Shown: piece by piece, positions 8,197 to 16,070 of the stretch | Layout of the letters: every line of letters starts with the position of its first letter | How positions within the stretch are numbered: the stretch's first letter is position 1 | DNA from: Lachnospiraceae bacterium | GTDB lineage: Bacteria > Bacillota > Clostridia > Lachnospirales > Lachnospiraceae | Assembly: GCA_022774705.1 (NCBI GenBank) | Contig: JALFLM010000002.1 | Location: 1-33,940, forward strand | DNA length: 33,940 bases | Reading direction: 5' to 3' | The notes under the pieces: generated by a model | The model's input: only the letters and a program-made list of their open reading frames with translations | Database searches by the model: none | What the model was told of the DNA's origin: nothing | Made by a program: the position numbers and the translations under genes

Positions 8197-8228
8197 GCAA
8201 TTGTTCAGAGTCGGCTCTGAACAGTTGC
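8197..8228. other. Perfectly placed 14-bp hairpin between queC and the GH13 gene
   Basis: GCAATTGTTCAGAG (8197-8210) pairs with CTCTGAACAGTTGC (8215-8228) over 14 bp with one T-G pair and a TCGG loop. It occupies the 76-nt gap after queC. No U-run follows on either strand, so an mRNA processing or stabilising hairpin is as likely as a terminator. Confidence 0.6.
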
Positions 8229-8241
8229 CATATATAATCCC

Positions 8242-8919
8242 TTACAGAAGGGGATCTTTCACGCCGTTGGCTTCGAAGGCAGCCTGGCGGTCGATACAGG
8301 TGCCGCAGATGCCGCAGGGTCTGTCCCCGCCCTCGTAGCAGCTCCAGGTCAGCTCGTAGGGAACACCGATCTCCAGTCCACGGCGTACGATTTCTTTCTT
8401 GGGGAGGGATACGAAGGGAGCCGCAACATGAAGCTGCCGGCCGCTTCCTTCGTAGATGGCAGTATTCATGGCATCTGCAAATGCCCTGCTGCAGTCGGGG
8501 TAGGCATTGCCGGCTGCGTCATCAGCATGTGCTCCGTAGTACAGGGTATCACAGTCCTTCGACAGAGCGATACTGGCTGCGGAGGACAGAAACAGGCCGT
8601 TGCGGAAGGGAACGTAGGTAGAAACCGGACTGCCATTGGTTTTCTCCAGCTGTTCGGCATAGGATTCTTTGGGAATTTCTTCTGTAGAATGGGACAGAAG
8701 CGAGCAGTTGCTGAAAGCGAACATGGGAGCCAGATCGATCTGAATGAATTCCACCTGGTAGAAGTCAGCTACAGCCTTCGCGCAGCGAAGCTCTTTGTCA
8801 TGCTTCTGACCGTAGGAAATAGACAGGGCAACCACATTTTCCTTTCCGAATTCTTTTACAACAAGGCCAAGGCAGGTGGTGGAGTCCACACCGCCGCTGA
8901 CAAGAACGAGTTTCTTCAT
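8242..8919 (-). CDS. queC: 7-cyano-7-deazaguanine (preQ0) synthase
   Basis: This 225-residue PP-loop enzyme converts 7-carboxy-7-deazaguanine to preQ0, using ATP and ammonia. The pyrophosphatase loop SGGVDST lies at 8-14. The zinc site near the C-terminus uses C194, C202, C205 and C208 in the CGICGTC pattern. Length and motifs are normal for QueC. The start has AAAAGGAG upstream. It follows queE on the same strand with a gap of 102 nt, which contains a small hairpin pairing ATCTGC with GCAGAT near 8982-9007. Confidence 0.97.
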   Translation of the reverse strand: MKKLVLVSGGVDSTTCLGLVVKEFGKENVVALSISYGQKHDKELRCAKAVADFYQVEFIQIDLAPMFAFSNCSLLSHSTEEIPKESYAEQLEKTNGSPVSTYVPFRNGLFLSSAASIALSKDCDTLYYGAHADDAAGNAYPDCSRAFADAMNTAIYEGSGRQLHVAAPFVSLPKKEIVRRGLEIGVPYELTWSCYEGGDRPCGICGTCIDRQAAFEANGVKDPLL

Positions 8920-9021
8920 ATATAATACTCCTTTTCATATTCTTTTGTTAATACAGGCATTTATTGTACTTTTCTATAAAAATCTGCCGGGTCTGAACAG
9001 CTGCAGATAATTTTGTCATGA

Positions 9022-9717
9022 TTACACGCCGCGTTTGTCAGGATCCCAGATGAATTTGTGCAGCTGCAGCTGCAGACGGATTTCCGCAAGATGGTGTGTG
9101 ATCAGAAAATCTACAATTTCTGCCGGATCGATCTGACCGAATACCGGGCTTACCAGCACACGGCATTTTTGATCCAGCCGGTATTTTTTATTGACTGCTT
9201 CCATGCGCAGCAGGTCTTCTGTGCTGCCGGCGACAAATTTGACCGTGTCACCGGTGCGTAGATATTCATAATTTTCCAGAAGCATATGCTTTTCCATGCC
9301 GCTGGAGGGGAGTTTGTAATCCAGTGTAAAATCAGGCCGGCAGCTCAGACTGCAGTAGGACCTGATGGGGAGGCTTCCGTTGGTTTCAATTTCCACGTGC
9401 AGATCCCGGATGGCGGAAAGGGATTGCAGCAGCTCTTTCAGATGGGACTGTAAAAGCGGTTCACCGCCGGTCAGAGTTACACAGTGAACACCGGATTTAC
9501 GGATGAAATCCACGATTTTTTCCGCCGGAAGAAATTCACAGGGAGCGTTGGATACGCAGGACCAGCGGGTATCACAGTAGCTGCAGTTCAGGTTGCAGCG
9601 GCGGAAACGGATAAATACCGCCGGTTGTCCGGCGCGCTGTCCCTCTCCGTTGATACTGATGAATTTCTCAGTTACCGGATAAGAATAGGGATTATAAAAA
9701 GCTGATTCATTTGCCAT
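9022..9717 (-). CDS. queE: 7-carboxy-7-deazaguanine synthase, radical SAM
   Basis: This 231-residue radical SAM enzyme rearranges 6-carboxy-tetrahydropterin to 7-carboxy-7-deazaguanine. The cluster-binding CxxxCxxC is C41, C45 and C48 in CNLNCSYCDT. The N-terminal SINGEGQRAGQPAVFIRF is typical of QueE, and TLTGGEPLLQ is the SAM-binding GGEP region. It lies 63 nt after queD on the same strand, with a clear ribosome binding site (AAAAGGAAG). Confidence 0.96.
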   Translation of the reverse strand: MANESAFYNPYSYPVTEKFISINGEGQRAGQPAVFIRFRRCNLNCSYCDTRWSCVSNAPCEFLPAEKIVDFIRKSGVHCVTLTGGEPLLQSHLKELLQSLSAIRDLHVEIETNGSLPIRSYCSLSCRPDFTLDYKLPSSGMEKHMLLENYEYLRTGDTVKFVAGSTEDLLRMEAVNKKYRLDQKCRVLVSPVFGQIDPAEIVDFLITHHLAEIRLQLQLHKFIWDPDKRGV

Positions 9718-9780
9718 AGTAAAAACTTCCTTTTCAGGTTCAACGGTTTGTTTTAACGATTTAATTTCAACATTCAGGAT

Positions 9781-10200
9781 TCAGGGGCGGTAAACCGCGC
9801 AGTTATCGGGTGTTTCGTAGACAGCTGCTTCATAGACATCATATCCCTTTTTCTGCATCATGGAGCAGAAGAAAGCAGCCAGATTTTCAGCAGTGGGACG
9901 CCCGTGAACGGTAACCAGCCGGAAGTTTTCCTCCTTCAGCGCGGCTACGGTAGAGGGTTTCAGGGAACCTTCTTCATAAATCAGACTGTGATCAAAATAA
10001 TCCGTAACTTCTTTCAGATCTTTTTTTAATGTTTTAAAATCTACAATCATATCACGAAGCTGACCGTCACAAATCAGATGATCGCCCCGGACTTCAATCA
10101 CAACACGCCAGCGATGGCCGTGGAGATTGCTGCATTTTCCTTTATAGCCTTTCAGAAAATGAGCCGCATCAAAGCTTTTTTCAGTTTTTAAAAGATACAT
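9781..10200 (-). CDS. queD: 6-carboxy-tetrahydropterin synthase
   Basis: This 139-residue protein of the PTPS fold makes 6-carboxy-tetrahydropterin from dihydroneopterin triphosphate. Zinc ligands are H14, H27 and H29, the likely catalytic Cys is C23 in KCSNLHGH, and a DHSL motif follows. I place the start at 10200 because AAGAGG lies just upstream and homology begins at MYLLKTEKSFDAAH; an in-frame extension to 10257 looks non-conserved. It is the first gene of the que cluster. The Shine-Dalgarno AGAGG can pair with GGCCTCT (10235-10241) upstream, a weak possible control. GTP cyclohydrolase, tgt, queA and queG are not in the window. Confidence 0.95.
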   Translation of the reverse strand: MYLLKTEKSFDAAHFLKGYKGKCSNLHGHRWRVVIEVRGDHLICDGQLRDMIVDFKTLKKDLKEVTDYFDHSLIYEEGSLKPSTVAALKEENFRLVTVHGRPTAENLAAFFCSMMQKKGYDVYEAAVYETPDNCAVYRP

Positions 10201-10367
10201 GGATATAAACCTCTTTTCATAAATGTTAGTTGTCAGAGGCCTTCCCATCGCAGACATTGAATATTACAGACATAGAAACGCGTAAAATCGATGTGAGGCA
10301 CCGGCAAAGCAGCAAATCGCAGGCGGACAGCAGCAAAGCAGTGCGGGACAGCCCTGGTTTTAATTAA

Positions 10368-10394
10368 CGACAGGATGGTGCCATCGAACTGTCG
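10368..10394 (-). other. Second hairpin after the large palindrome, possible attenuator or terminator
   Basis: CGACAG (10368-10373) pairs with CTGTCG (10389-10394), and GATGG pairs with CCATC inside it. On the minus strand it is followed by TTAATTAAAA, a weak U-rich tail. If functional it would end a minus-strand transcript of about 280 nt before queD. The rest of the gap to queD (10201-10367) shows no gene. Confidence 0.35.
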
Positions 10395-10398
10395 GGGG

Positions 10399-10636
10399 GT
10401 ACAGTTGGCGCTTTGTGCAGGATATTGGGAAAGGTGGTGAGGCTGCATTGGTGATATGCTCTGTCCGGAGACGCGCTCTCGCTCGATGACAAACGCAGCG
10501 GTACTAAGCTTTTTCGGCGCTGCCGCTTGAAAAAGCAAGTGCCGGCGTTTGTCAACGGTCTTCCTGACAGAGTATATCATCAATGCAGCCGCCACAGTTC
10601 GTTTCAATATCCGCCCGATAAAGCGGTCAACTGTAC
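10399..10636. repeat. 238-bp imperfect palindrome upstream of queD (candidate structured RNA or miniature inverted-repeat element)
   Basis: GTACAGTTG at 10399 is the exact inverse of CAACTGTAC at 10628-10636. Moving inwards, GGATATTG, GGCTGCATTG, TGATAT, CTCTGTC, TGACAAACGC and GCTTTTT all find inverted partners in the right order. The centre is a small CGGC-GCT-GCCG hairpin near 10520. Several arm differences give G-U pairs if the plus strand is transcribed. A minus-strand promoter (TTGACA-17-TATGCT) lies at its right edge, so a minus-strand leader or small RNA is also possible. No protein-like ORF in it is convincing. Confidence 0.8.
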
Positions 10637-10653
10637 ATGGTAGAGACAGCATA

Positions 10654-10682
10654 AGCATATCATCGTCATCCGGGTGTGTCAA
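10654..10682 (-). promoter_or_regulatory. Minus-strand promoter at the base of the 238-bp hairpin
   Basis: On the minus strand TTGACA (10682-10677) and TATGCT (10659-10654) are 17 bp apart. The predicted start near 10647 is about 10 nt before the hairpin base. It could drive the queD cluster with a leader of roughly 450 nt, or a separate small RNA. The -35 is perfect; the -10 is 4 of 6. Confidence 0.55.
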
Positions 10683-10780
10683 GATTGTACCTGCCATTAT
10701 ACTTGCTTTCGGGGGGATTTTGTGATATTTTTGGAACGGATATTCGATGCATGCTCAGTGAGGGAATGCTGCAAAAGAGA

Positions 10781-10825
10781 GTTGATATAAAAAGAGTTGA
10801 TATAAAGAGAGTTGATACTGCAAAG
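10781..10825 (+). repeat. Three 15-bp tandem repeats carrying TTGATA, upstream of the DMT gene
   Basis: GTTGATA starts at 10781, 10796 and 10811, a strict 15-bp period. The first two units are almost identical (GTTGATATAAA plus a variable A/G tail) and the third is diverged. The third TTGATA (10812-10817) lies 18 bp before TGTAAT (10836-10841) and could be the -35 element of the DMT transporter promoter. Confidence 0.75.
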
Positions 10826-10868
10826 AGTGAGATAATGTAATAAGAACATATAGTGAGGAGATGTTTCT

Positions 10869-11723
10869 ATGAGTAAGAAAAATAAAGGGATATGCTGTAT
10901 TATTATGTCGGCGTTCTGTTTTGCGCTGATGAATATTTTTGTGAGGATGTCAGGGGATCTGCCGTCTGTTGAGAAGAGTTTTTTCCGGAATTTCGTTGCC
11001 ATGGTTTTTGCGGCGGTGATTCTGGTGAAGAACCGGGTTCCTTTTGTGATCGGGAAGGGGAATTATGTTCCCATGTTCTGCAGAGCGTTTTTTGGGACCA
11101 TTGGTATTCTATGCAATTTTTATGCTGTGGATCATCTGCTGGTGGCTGATGCCAGTATGCTGAATAAACTGTCACCGTTTTTTGCCATTGTTTTTTCGAT
11201 TTTCATATTGAAGGAGATACCAAAAAAGTATCAGGTGGGCTGCCTGTTGATGGCTCTGGTGGGCTGTCTGTTTGTGGTGAAGCCCGGCTTTGCCAGCACC
11301 GATGCGGTGGGTATGGCCGCCGGTGTCTGCGGTGGTATGGCAGCGGGACTTGCCTATACCATGGTCAGGCTGCTGGGTTCCAGAGGCGTAAAGGGACCGG
11401 TGATCGTATTCTGCTTTTCCTGTTTCAGCTGTCTGATGACGCTGCCGCTGATCATTCTTTTTTACCATACACCCATGTCCGGGATGCAGATTCTGACACT
11501 GCTGGGAGCAGGTCTGGCAGCAGCGGGAGGCCAGTTCTCCATCACTGCCGCCTATACCTACGCTCCGGCAAAAGAAATATCAGTTTACGATTATACGCAG
11601 ATTATATTCTCCACCATCATGGGATTTCTGTTCTTCGGACAGATCCCGGATGTTTACAGCTTTATCGGCTATGTGGTCATCTGCGGTGCGTCCGTCATTA
11701 TGTTCATCAAAAATCAGAAATAG
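10869..11723 (+). CDS. DMT-superfamily (EamA) transporter
   Basis: This 284-residue protein has about ten hydrophobic helices arranged as two EamA repeats, roughly residues 8-138 and 150-282. This is the standard drug/metabolite transporter layout. The first repeat ends in a FSIFILKEIPKKYQ-like segment and the second in FFGQIPDVYSFIGY, both typical of the family's E/P motif. The substrate cannot be read from sequence; relatives export amino acids, nucleosides or other metabolites. GAGGAG lies before the ATG. It stands alone and converges with the beta-CASP gene, with only 42 nt between them and no clear terminator. Confidence 0.9.
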   Translation: MSKKNKGICCIIMSAFCFALMNIFVRMSGDLPSVEKSFFRNFVAMVFAAVILVKNRVPFVIGKGNYVPMFCRAFFGTIGILCNFYAVDHLLVADASMLNKLSPFFAIVFSIFILKEIPKKYQVGCLLMALVGCLFVVKPGFASTDAVGMAAGVCGGMAAGLAYTMVRLLGSRGVKGPVIVFCFSCFSCLMTLPLIILFYHTPMSGMQILTLLGAGLAAAGGQFSITAAYTYAPAKEISVYDYTQIIFSTIMGFLFFGQIPDVYSFIGYVVICGASVIMFIKNQK

Positions 11724-11765
11724 TACAATAATACAGAAGCGGCGGGAAAAGGTAAATTTATAGAT

Positions 11766-13409
11766 TTATCGGTCCCATTTGTCGCAGAGGGAATTGATCT
11801 GGTCTGCAAAGCGGGCCAGATCTTTATTTGTTCCGCCCTCATTGTGTTTGATAACGGTAAGCAGCCGCTGGCCTGCCGCAAGAAGCCGCTGATAGATACC
11901 AAATGCTTTCTGGGAGGACTGCCCCGGTACGGAGGCCAGTTCCGGTTTCAGAACCGGGATGCCGGTGGTTACCTTGATAAAACGTGCCGAAGCCAGATCG
12001 TAAATGGTACCGCTGTAGGGGGCCATGGCTTTACAGCCGAACATGGCTTCCAGTACAGCGGCAAAACCGGTGGCACTGCTGTCTTCACCGTGAACGATAA
12101 AGAACTGAATGGGGCGGGAGTTTTCCAGGATGGAAGAGGCCCATTTGATCAGCCCTTTTTGATCGGCATGTCCGCTGATACCGGGCAGCTGTGCAATTTC
12201 AGCATGGACGCAGATCGTTTCACCGAACAGCTTCACTTCCTTTGCACCTTCAACCAGAGCACGCCCCAGCGTTCCCGCTGCCTGGTAGCCCACAAATAAA
12301 ATGGTGCATTCATCGCGCCACAGATTGTGCTTCAGATGATGCTTGATCCGGCCTGCATCGCACATACCGCTGGCGGAAATAATCACCTTGCAGTTTTTAT
12401 CAAAATTGATCTGCTTTGATTCTTCACTGGATACGGCGCGTTTCAATCCCGGGAATGTGATGGGATTGATACCGGAGGCAATCAGAGCCATGGCTTCTTC
12501 ATCATAACAATCTTTGTAATGGCTCTGGAAAATCTCCGTTGCTTCCATGGCCAGGGGACTGTCGATGACTACCTGGAAATTGTCATGTCCATGAACCAGA
12601 TTCTGATTCTTGATCTGGCGGATAAAATACAGAAGCTCCTGAGTACGTCCCACTGCAAAGGAGGGAATGACCACGTTGCCGCCCCGGTCAAACGTTTTCT
12701 GAATCACTTCTGCCAGAGAAGCCGCATAATCCACAGGGACATTCTCATGATTCCGGTTGCCGTAGGTGGATTCCATAATGACGTAATCAGCTTCGGTCAG
12801 ATAGGTGGGATCGTTGATCAGCGGCTGGTTGATATTGCCGATATCTCCGGAAAATACCAGTTTTTTCTCAATATAACTGCCACTTTCATTCTTCTCATTG
12901 ATCCACACTTCGATGCTGGCAGAGCCCAGCAGGTGACCTGCATCAAGAAAACGGACGCGGATACCTTCGCACAGCGGTTTGATCTCGTTATAAGGACAGC
13001 TCTGGAGGAGGCTGATGGCACCGATGGCATCGGGCATGGTGTAAACCGGTATAAAACGTTTTTTACCGGCACGCTGTCCTTTACGGTTGCGCCATTCTGC
13101 TTCAAATTCCTGAATATGTGCGCTGTCCTTCAGCATAATGCTGCAAAGAGCTGCCGCAGCCGCAGTCGTATAAATCGGTCCGCGGAATCCTTTGGCATAC
13201 AGCAGAGGAAGATTGCCCGAATGGTCGATGTGTGCGTGTGTCAGCAGTACAAAATCCAGCTCCGATGCAGGAATGGGAATCTCCTCATTTTCAAATGTAT
13301 TGGGTCCCTGTTCCATACCGTAATCCACAAGAAAGCGTTTTCCTGCACCTTCCACGTAAAAGCAGCTTCCGGTTACTTCGTGTGTTGCACCAAGAAATGT
13401 AATACGCAT
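11766..13409 (-). CDS. Metallo-beta-lactamase/beta-CASP family ribonuclease-like protein
   Basis: This 547-residue protein starts with a metallo-beta-lactamase fold. The zinc motif HAHIDH lies at 58-63, followed by the AGHLLGSA region. An inserted beta-CASP domain comes next, and the C-terminal RMMBL part carries SGHADQKGL and an FIVHGED segment. Members of this YSH1/CPSF-like group are RNA endo- or exonucleases. It is not RNase J, which has a different architecture. The start at 13409 follows AAAGGGGG; an in-frame upstream ATG at 13439 has no site. It probably acts in cytoplasmic RNA processing; its targets are unknown. Confidence 0.88.
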   Translation of the reverse strand: MRITFLGATHEVTGSCFYVEGAGKRFLVDYGMEQGPNTFENEEIPIPASELDFVLLTHAHIDHSGNLPLLYAKGFRGPIYTTAAAAALCSIMLKDSAHIQEFEAEWRNRKGQRAGKKRFIPVYTMPDAIGAISLLQSCPYNEIKPLCEGIRVRFLDAGHLLGSASIEVWINEKNESGSYIEKKLVFSGDIGNINQPLINDPTYLTEADYVIMESTYGNRNHENVPVDYAASLAEVIQKTFDRGGNVVIPSFAVGRTQELLYFIRQIKNQNLVHGHDNFQVVIDSPLAMEATEIFQSHYKDCYDEEAMALIASGINPITFPGLKRAVSSEESKQINFDKNCKVIISASGMCDAGRIKHHLKHNLWRDECTILFVGYQAAGTLGRALVEGAKEVKLFGETICVHAEIAQLPGISGHADQKGLIKWASSILENSRPIQFFIVHGEDSSATGFAAVLEAMFGCKAMAPYSGTIYDLASARFIKVTTGIPVLKPELASVPGQSSQKAFGIYQRLLAAGQRLLTVIKHNEGGTNKDLARFADQINSLCDKWDR

Positions 13410-13461
13410 AGAAAAACCCCCTTTAAACAGTTGCTGCAATTCAAATCATTTTGCTAAGTCT

Positions 13462-13489
13462 ATTATATTCTAAAAACAGGTATTGGTAA
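13462..13489 (-). promoter_or_regulatory. Promoter of the beta-CASP nuclease gene
   Basis: On the minus strand TTACCA (13489-13484) and TATAAT (13467-13462) are 16 bp apart, about 50 bp before the start codon at 13409. It gives this gene its own promoter downstream of the DUF368 gene. Confidence 0.6.
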
Positions 13490-13537
13490 ATGATAATTTG
13501 CGATAATTAATGAAAATTTCATAAAAAAACTGAATAT

Positions 13538-14452
13538 TTAATCTTCGAATTTTTTTGAGATAAAAATACAGAAAATAAAAACTGCAATTCCAGGCAGGAG
13601 TCTGGCAGTCAGGGTTCCGGACAGGGATCCGGTGTGAATCAGAATGGCTGCCGGTGAAGCGGCAATCAGTCCCAGAACAGCACTGTAAACAGCAGCGGCA
13701 TGAGTCCGGAAAAGGTATTCCAAAAGTCTGGAGAACAGAAAGATTCCCGGGACGATTCCCACACCAAATGGAAGCAGAAGATAAAAATTTTGCGAAAAAA
13801 GGGAAAAGTCCAGCGTACGTATTCCTTCCAGCAGGGACCTCACTGCATGCAGAATCCCGTAATAATAGCCCAGAACCATGAGAATAAGGGAACCGCTGAC
13901 TCCGGGAATGATCATGGAAGCAGCTGAGATAATTCCGAGAAGAAAAAGGCAGGCAGAAGTTTTTACATCTGCCTGCAAAACAGCCGCTTCCTGATGAACA
14001 GTCCGGACAGATGAGGTAAAAATCGTTACAGAGGCAAAAAGCAGAAAAAGAGCGGCGTATCCGGGCAGATAATGGGAGATGGGGATTTTGCCGCCGTTTT
14101 TGCCGTTTTCCGCAGGAAGACTTTCTTTCCATGTTTTCCACAGGGCCGGCATCCCTCCGAGAATCAGGCCTGCAAATGCCATGGCGGAGAAAAAAGGGTA
14201 TGCAATAAACAGATATTCCATCACATATGCGAAGCACACAATACCCACGGACATTCCCGCCAGTAAAGGAAAAAGCACCCGGAAGCTTCTTTTATAATCC
14301 CGGAAAATACCGCTGACAGCACCGATCATCCGGTCATACACGCCAAAAGAAATGGCCAGAGTTCCGCCGCTGACTCCTGGCATAATGTTGGCAATTCCCA
14401 TGAAAATACCTTTAACGAAATCGGAAACAGGATGATTCTGCAGTAATGACAT
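13538..14452 (-). CDS. DUF368 family polyprenyl-phosphate transporter
   Basis: This 304-residue polytopic membrane protein has two PGVSG motifs, at 25-29 and 183-187, each in a re-entrant-like segment. This reflects the two-fold repeat of the DUF368 (PopT) family. Members are reported to recycle undecaprenyl phosphate across the cytoplasmic membrane, supplying the lipid carrier for cell-wall and polysaccharide synthesis. GGAGGG precedes the start. It is divergent from the transglutaminase gene. Family assignment is firm; transport of undecaprenyl phosphate is inferred from the family. Confidence 0.92.
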   Translation of the reverse strand: MSLLQNHPVSDFVKGIFMGIANIMPGVSGGTLAISFGVYDRMIGAVSGIFRDYKRSFRVLFPLLAGMSVGIVCFAYVMEYLFIAYPFFSAMAFAGLILGGMPALWKTWKESLPAENGKNGGKIPISHYLPGYAALFLLFASVTIFTSSVRTVHQEAAVLQADVKTSACLFLLGIISAASMIIPGVSGSLILMVLGYYYGILHAVRSLLEGIRTLDFSLFSQNFYLLLPFGVGIVPGIFLFSRLLEYLFRTHAAAVYSAVLGLIAASPAAILIHTGSLSGTLTARLLPGIAVFIFCIFISKKFED

Positions 14453-14519
14453 GTTTTGCCCTCCGGTGAAGTTTGAAAAGAATCATTATATTATATGCGA
14501 AGCAGGGAAAATAAATGGA

Positions 14520-14549
14520 TTGACAGGCAGAAATTTACTATATTATACT
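14520..14549 (+). promoter_or_regulatory. Promoter of the transglutaminase-like lipoprotein gene
   Basis: TTGACA (14520-14525) and TATACT (14544-14549) are separated by 18 bp. The leader of about 80 nt contains the perfect 10-bp palindrome CTCGATCGAG (14595-14604) and an inverted repeat pairing GCACCT with AGGTGC. Confidence 0.65.
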
Positions 14550-14635
14550 GGTAACACATTTCGGCACCTCTGTTTTTATTTTCCGGAACAGGTGCTCGAT
14601 CGAGAACTTATTAATCATAGTACTGGAGATTGCAG

Positions 14636-15925
14636 ATGTTCAGATATAAAAAGAGAGATAAATATAAACAGAGAGATATAATTATAAATAAACGTATTCT
14701 GGCAGCAGCTCTCATTGCTGTCGTGGGGATGTGCAGCGGCTGCTCCCTTATTCCTTCTTTTTCTCTTTCGGATCCGGAAATCGGTACTGGTTCTTTTTTT
14801 GGAACTTTTCAGGGGGAATCCCGGTCACCTGTAGATTCCACGGAAGCGATTCTATCTTTTTTGCCGGAAGAAGAGACCTCTCTTCTGGGAAAACCAGGAT
14901 ACTGCTACGTGACATTATCGGAGGAGGAACAGGTGGTCTATGAGGAAATATATGCGATTCTGACAGGCACAGGAGAATCCTGCAGATTGAGCAGTACCGA
15001 TTCCGAACAGGTAAAGAAAGTGTATTATAACGTTATGGCCGATCATCCGGAGATTTTCTGGGTGGATGGATATCGGATCGATACGACCAGAAGAGGTGAC
15101 AGGGTGCTGTCTCTGGAATTCTCCATGAAGCAGACCATGGACAGCGGGGAAATTGCCGGATGGCAGGATGTGATCGGAGTTTATCTGAAAAAGTTTATGG
15201 AGGAGGCCGGAAAAGCAGGAATCAGCTCCGGTTCCGGGGATTATGACAGAATACGATTCACTTTTGACTACATCGTAAAACATACGGAATACAATGAATC
15301 GGCAGAGCATAATCAGAATATCTGCAGTGTGTTCGGGGACGGACAGTCCGTCTGCCAGGGATACTCGGTTGCCATGCAGTATCTGCTGCTGTATCAGGGA
15401 ATCAGCAGTATAACGGTAACGGGCACCACAAAAGACACGGGAACCAGCCATGCCTGGAATCTGGTGAAAGCAGACGGCTCATGGTATTATCTCGATGTGA
15501 CCTGGGGAGATCCCAGTTATTCCGAAAGTTCTGAAGTACCGGATGAGATTGTGAATTATTCCTATTTCTGTGTAACCGGCGACGATATTTCAAAAACCCA
15601 TGTAATCGGCAGCGAATTGGAACTGCCGGAATGTACTGCCGTGGAAGACAATTATTTTATCCATGAGAACTGCTTGTTTGAGGAATGGGATGAAGAACAG
15701 TTTGAAACTCTCCTGGTATCCTGTATGGAATCCGGTGAAAAATATCTGAGTATACGCTGCTGCGATGCGGGGCTGTACGGGCAGGTGAAGGAACTGCTGA
15801 TTTCCAATCAGAAAATATTTGACTGCATGGAAAGAAGTGCATACCGTACAGGTACAGATGCACCGACACAGGTTTCTTATTTTGAAAATAAAGATTTTAA
15901 TATTCTGACATTCATGTGGAAATAG
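14636..15925 (+). CDS. Transglutaminase-like domain lipoprotein
   Basis: This 429-residue exported protein has a basic N-terminus, a hydrophobic segment (about 21-33) and a lipobox-like MCSGC with Cys36 as the likely lipidated residue. The transglutaminase/protease fold follows: catalytic Cys240 in SVCQGYS, His272 in SHAWN and Asp287 in LDVTWGD. It probably cleaves or crosslinks peptides at the outer membrane face or in the wall; its substrate is unknown. The ATG at 14636 is chosen because GGAG lies seven nucleotides upstream, whereas a TTG at 14630 is too close to it. A hairpin terminator follows the stop. The N-terminus is unusually long and charged before the signal segment. Confidence 0.85.
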   Translation: MFRYKKRDKYKQRDIIINKRILAAALIAVVGMCSGCSLIPSFSLSDPEIGTGSFFGTFQGESRSPVDSTEAILSFLPEEETSLLGKPGYCYVTLSEEEQVVYEEIYAILTGTGESCRLSSTDSEQVKKVYYNVMADHPEIFWVDGYRIDTTRRGDRVLSLEFSMKQTMDSGEIAGWQDVIGVYLKKFMEEAGKAGISSGSGDYDRIRFTFDYIVKHTEYNESAEHNQNICSVFGDGQSVCQGYSVAMQYLLLYQGISSITVTGTTKDTGTSHAWNLVKADGSWYYLDVTWGDPSYSESSEVPDEIVNYSYFCVTGDDISKTHVIGSELELPECTAVEDNYFIHENCLFEEWDEEQFETLLVSCMESGEKYLSIRCCDAGLYGQVKELLISNQKIFDCMERSAYRTGTDAPTQVSYFENKDFNILTFMWK

Positions 15926-15936
15926 ATAACGGAAAA

Positions 15937-15966
15937 GGGCATATCACGAAAGTCTGTGATATGCCC
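15937..15966. terminator. Terminator after the transglutaminase gene
   Basis: GGGCATATCAC (15937-15947) pairs perfectly with GTGATATGCCC (15956-15966) around an eight-base loop. The plus-strand tail is C/T-mixed, and on the minus strand TTTT follows, so it may serve the convergent acidic-protein gene as well. Confidence 0.7.
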
Positions 15967-16070
15967 CTTCCTCCTTGGTGATTCTTTAAATGGCCGTTTT
16001 TTAACGGAGAAATGTTTTAGAAAAAACGCTCAGCGAAAAATCCGGTCAGCCGGAAACTGCTCAGCTGTTT

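Noticed and set aside
10201-10260. Possible preQ1 riboswitch directly before queD
   Set aside because: I could not find the preQ1-I hairpin followed by the A-rich ACTA tail or features of the other classes. The GGCCTCT/AGAGGTT pairing over the ribosome binding site is only 7 bp with two G-U pairs.
10233-10697. A 154-codon minus-strand frame spanning the region upstream of queD
   Set aside because: It runs through the large palindrome, has no family character, and its start lies upstream of the likely promoter. The inverted repeat explains the openness better than a protein does.
13470-14237. A 255-codon frame on the minus strand within the DUF368 gene
   Set aside because: It overlaps the DUF368 gene in another frame, is rich in Cys, Ser and Arg, and lacks any domain; it is a shadow of that gene.
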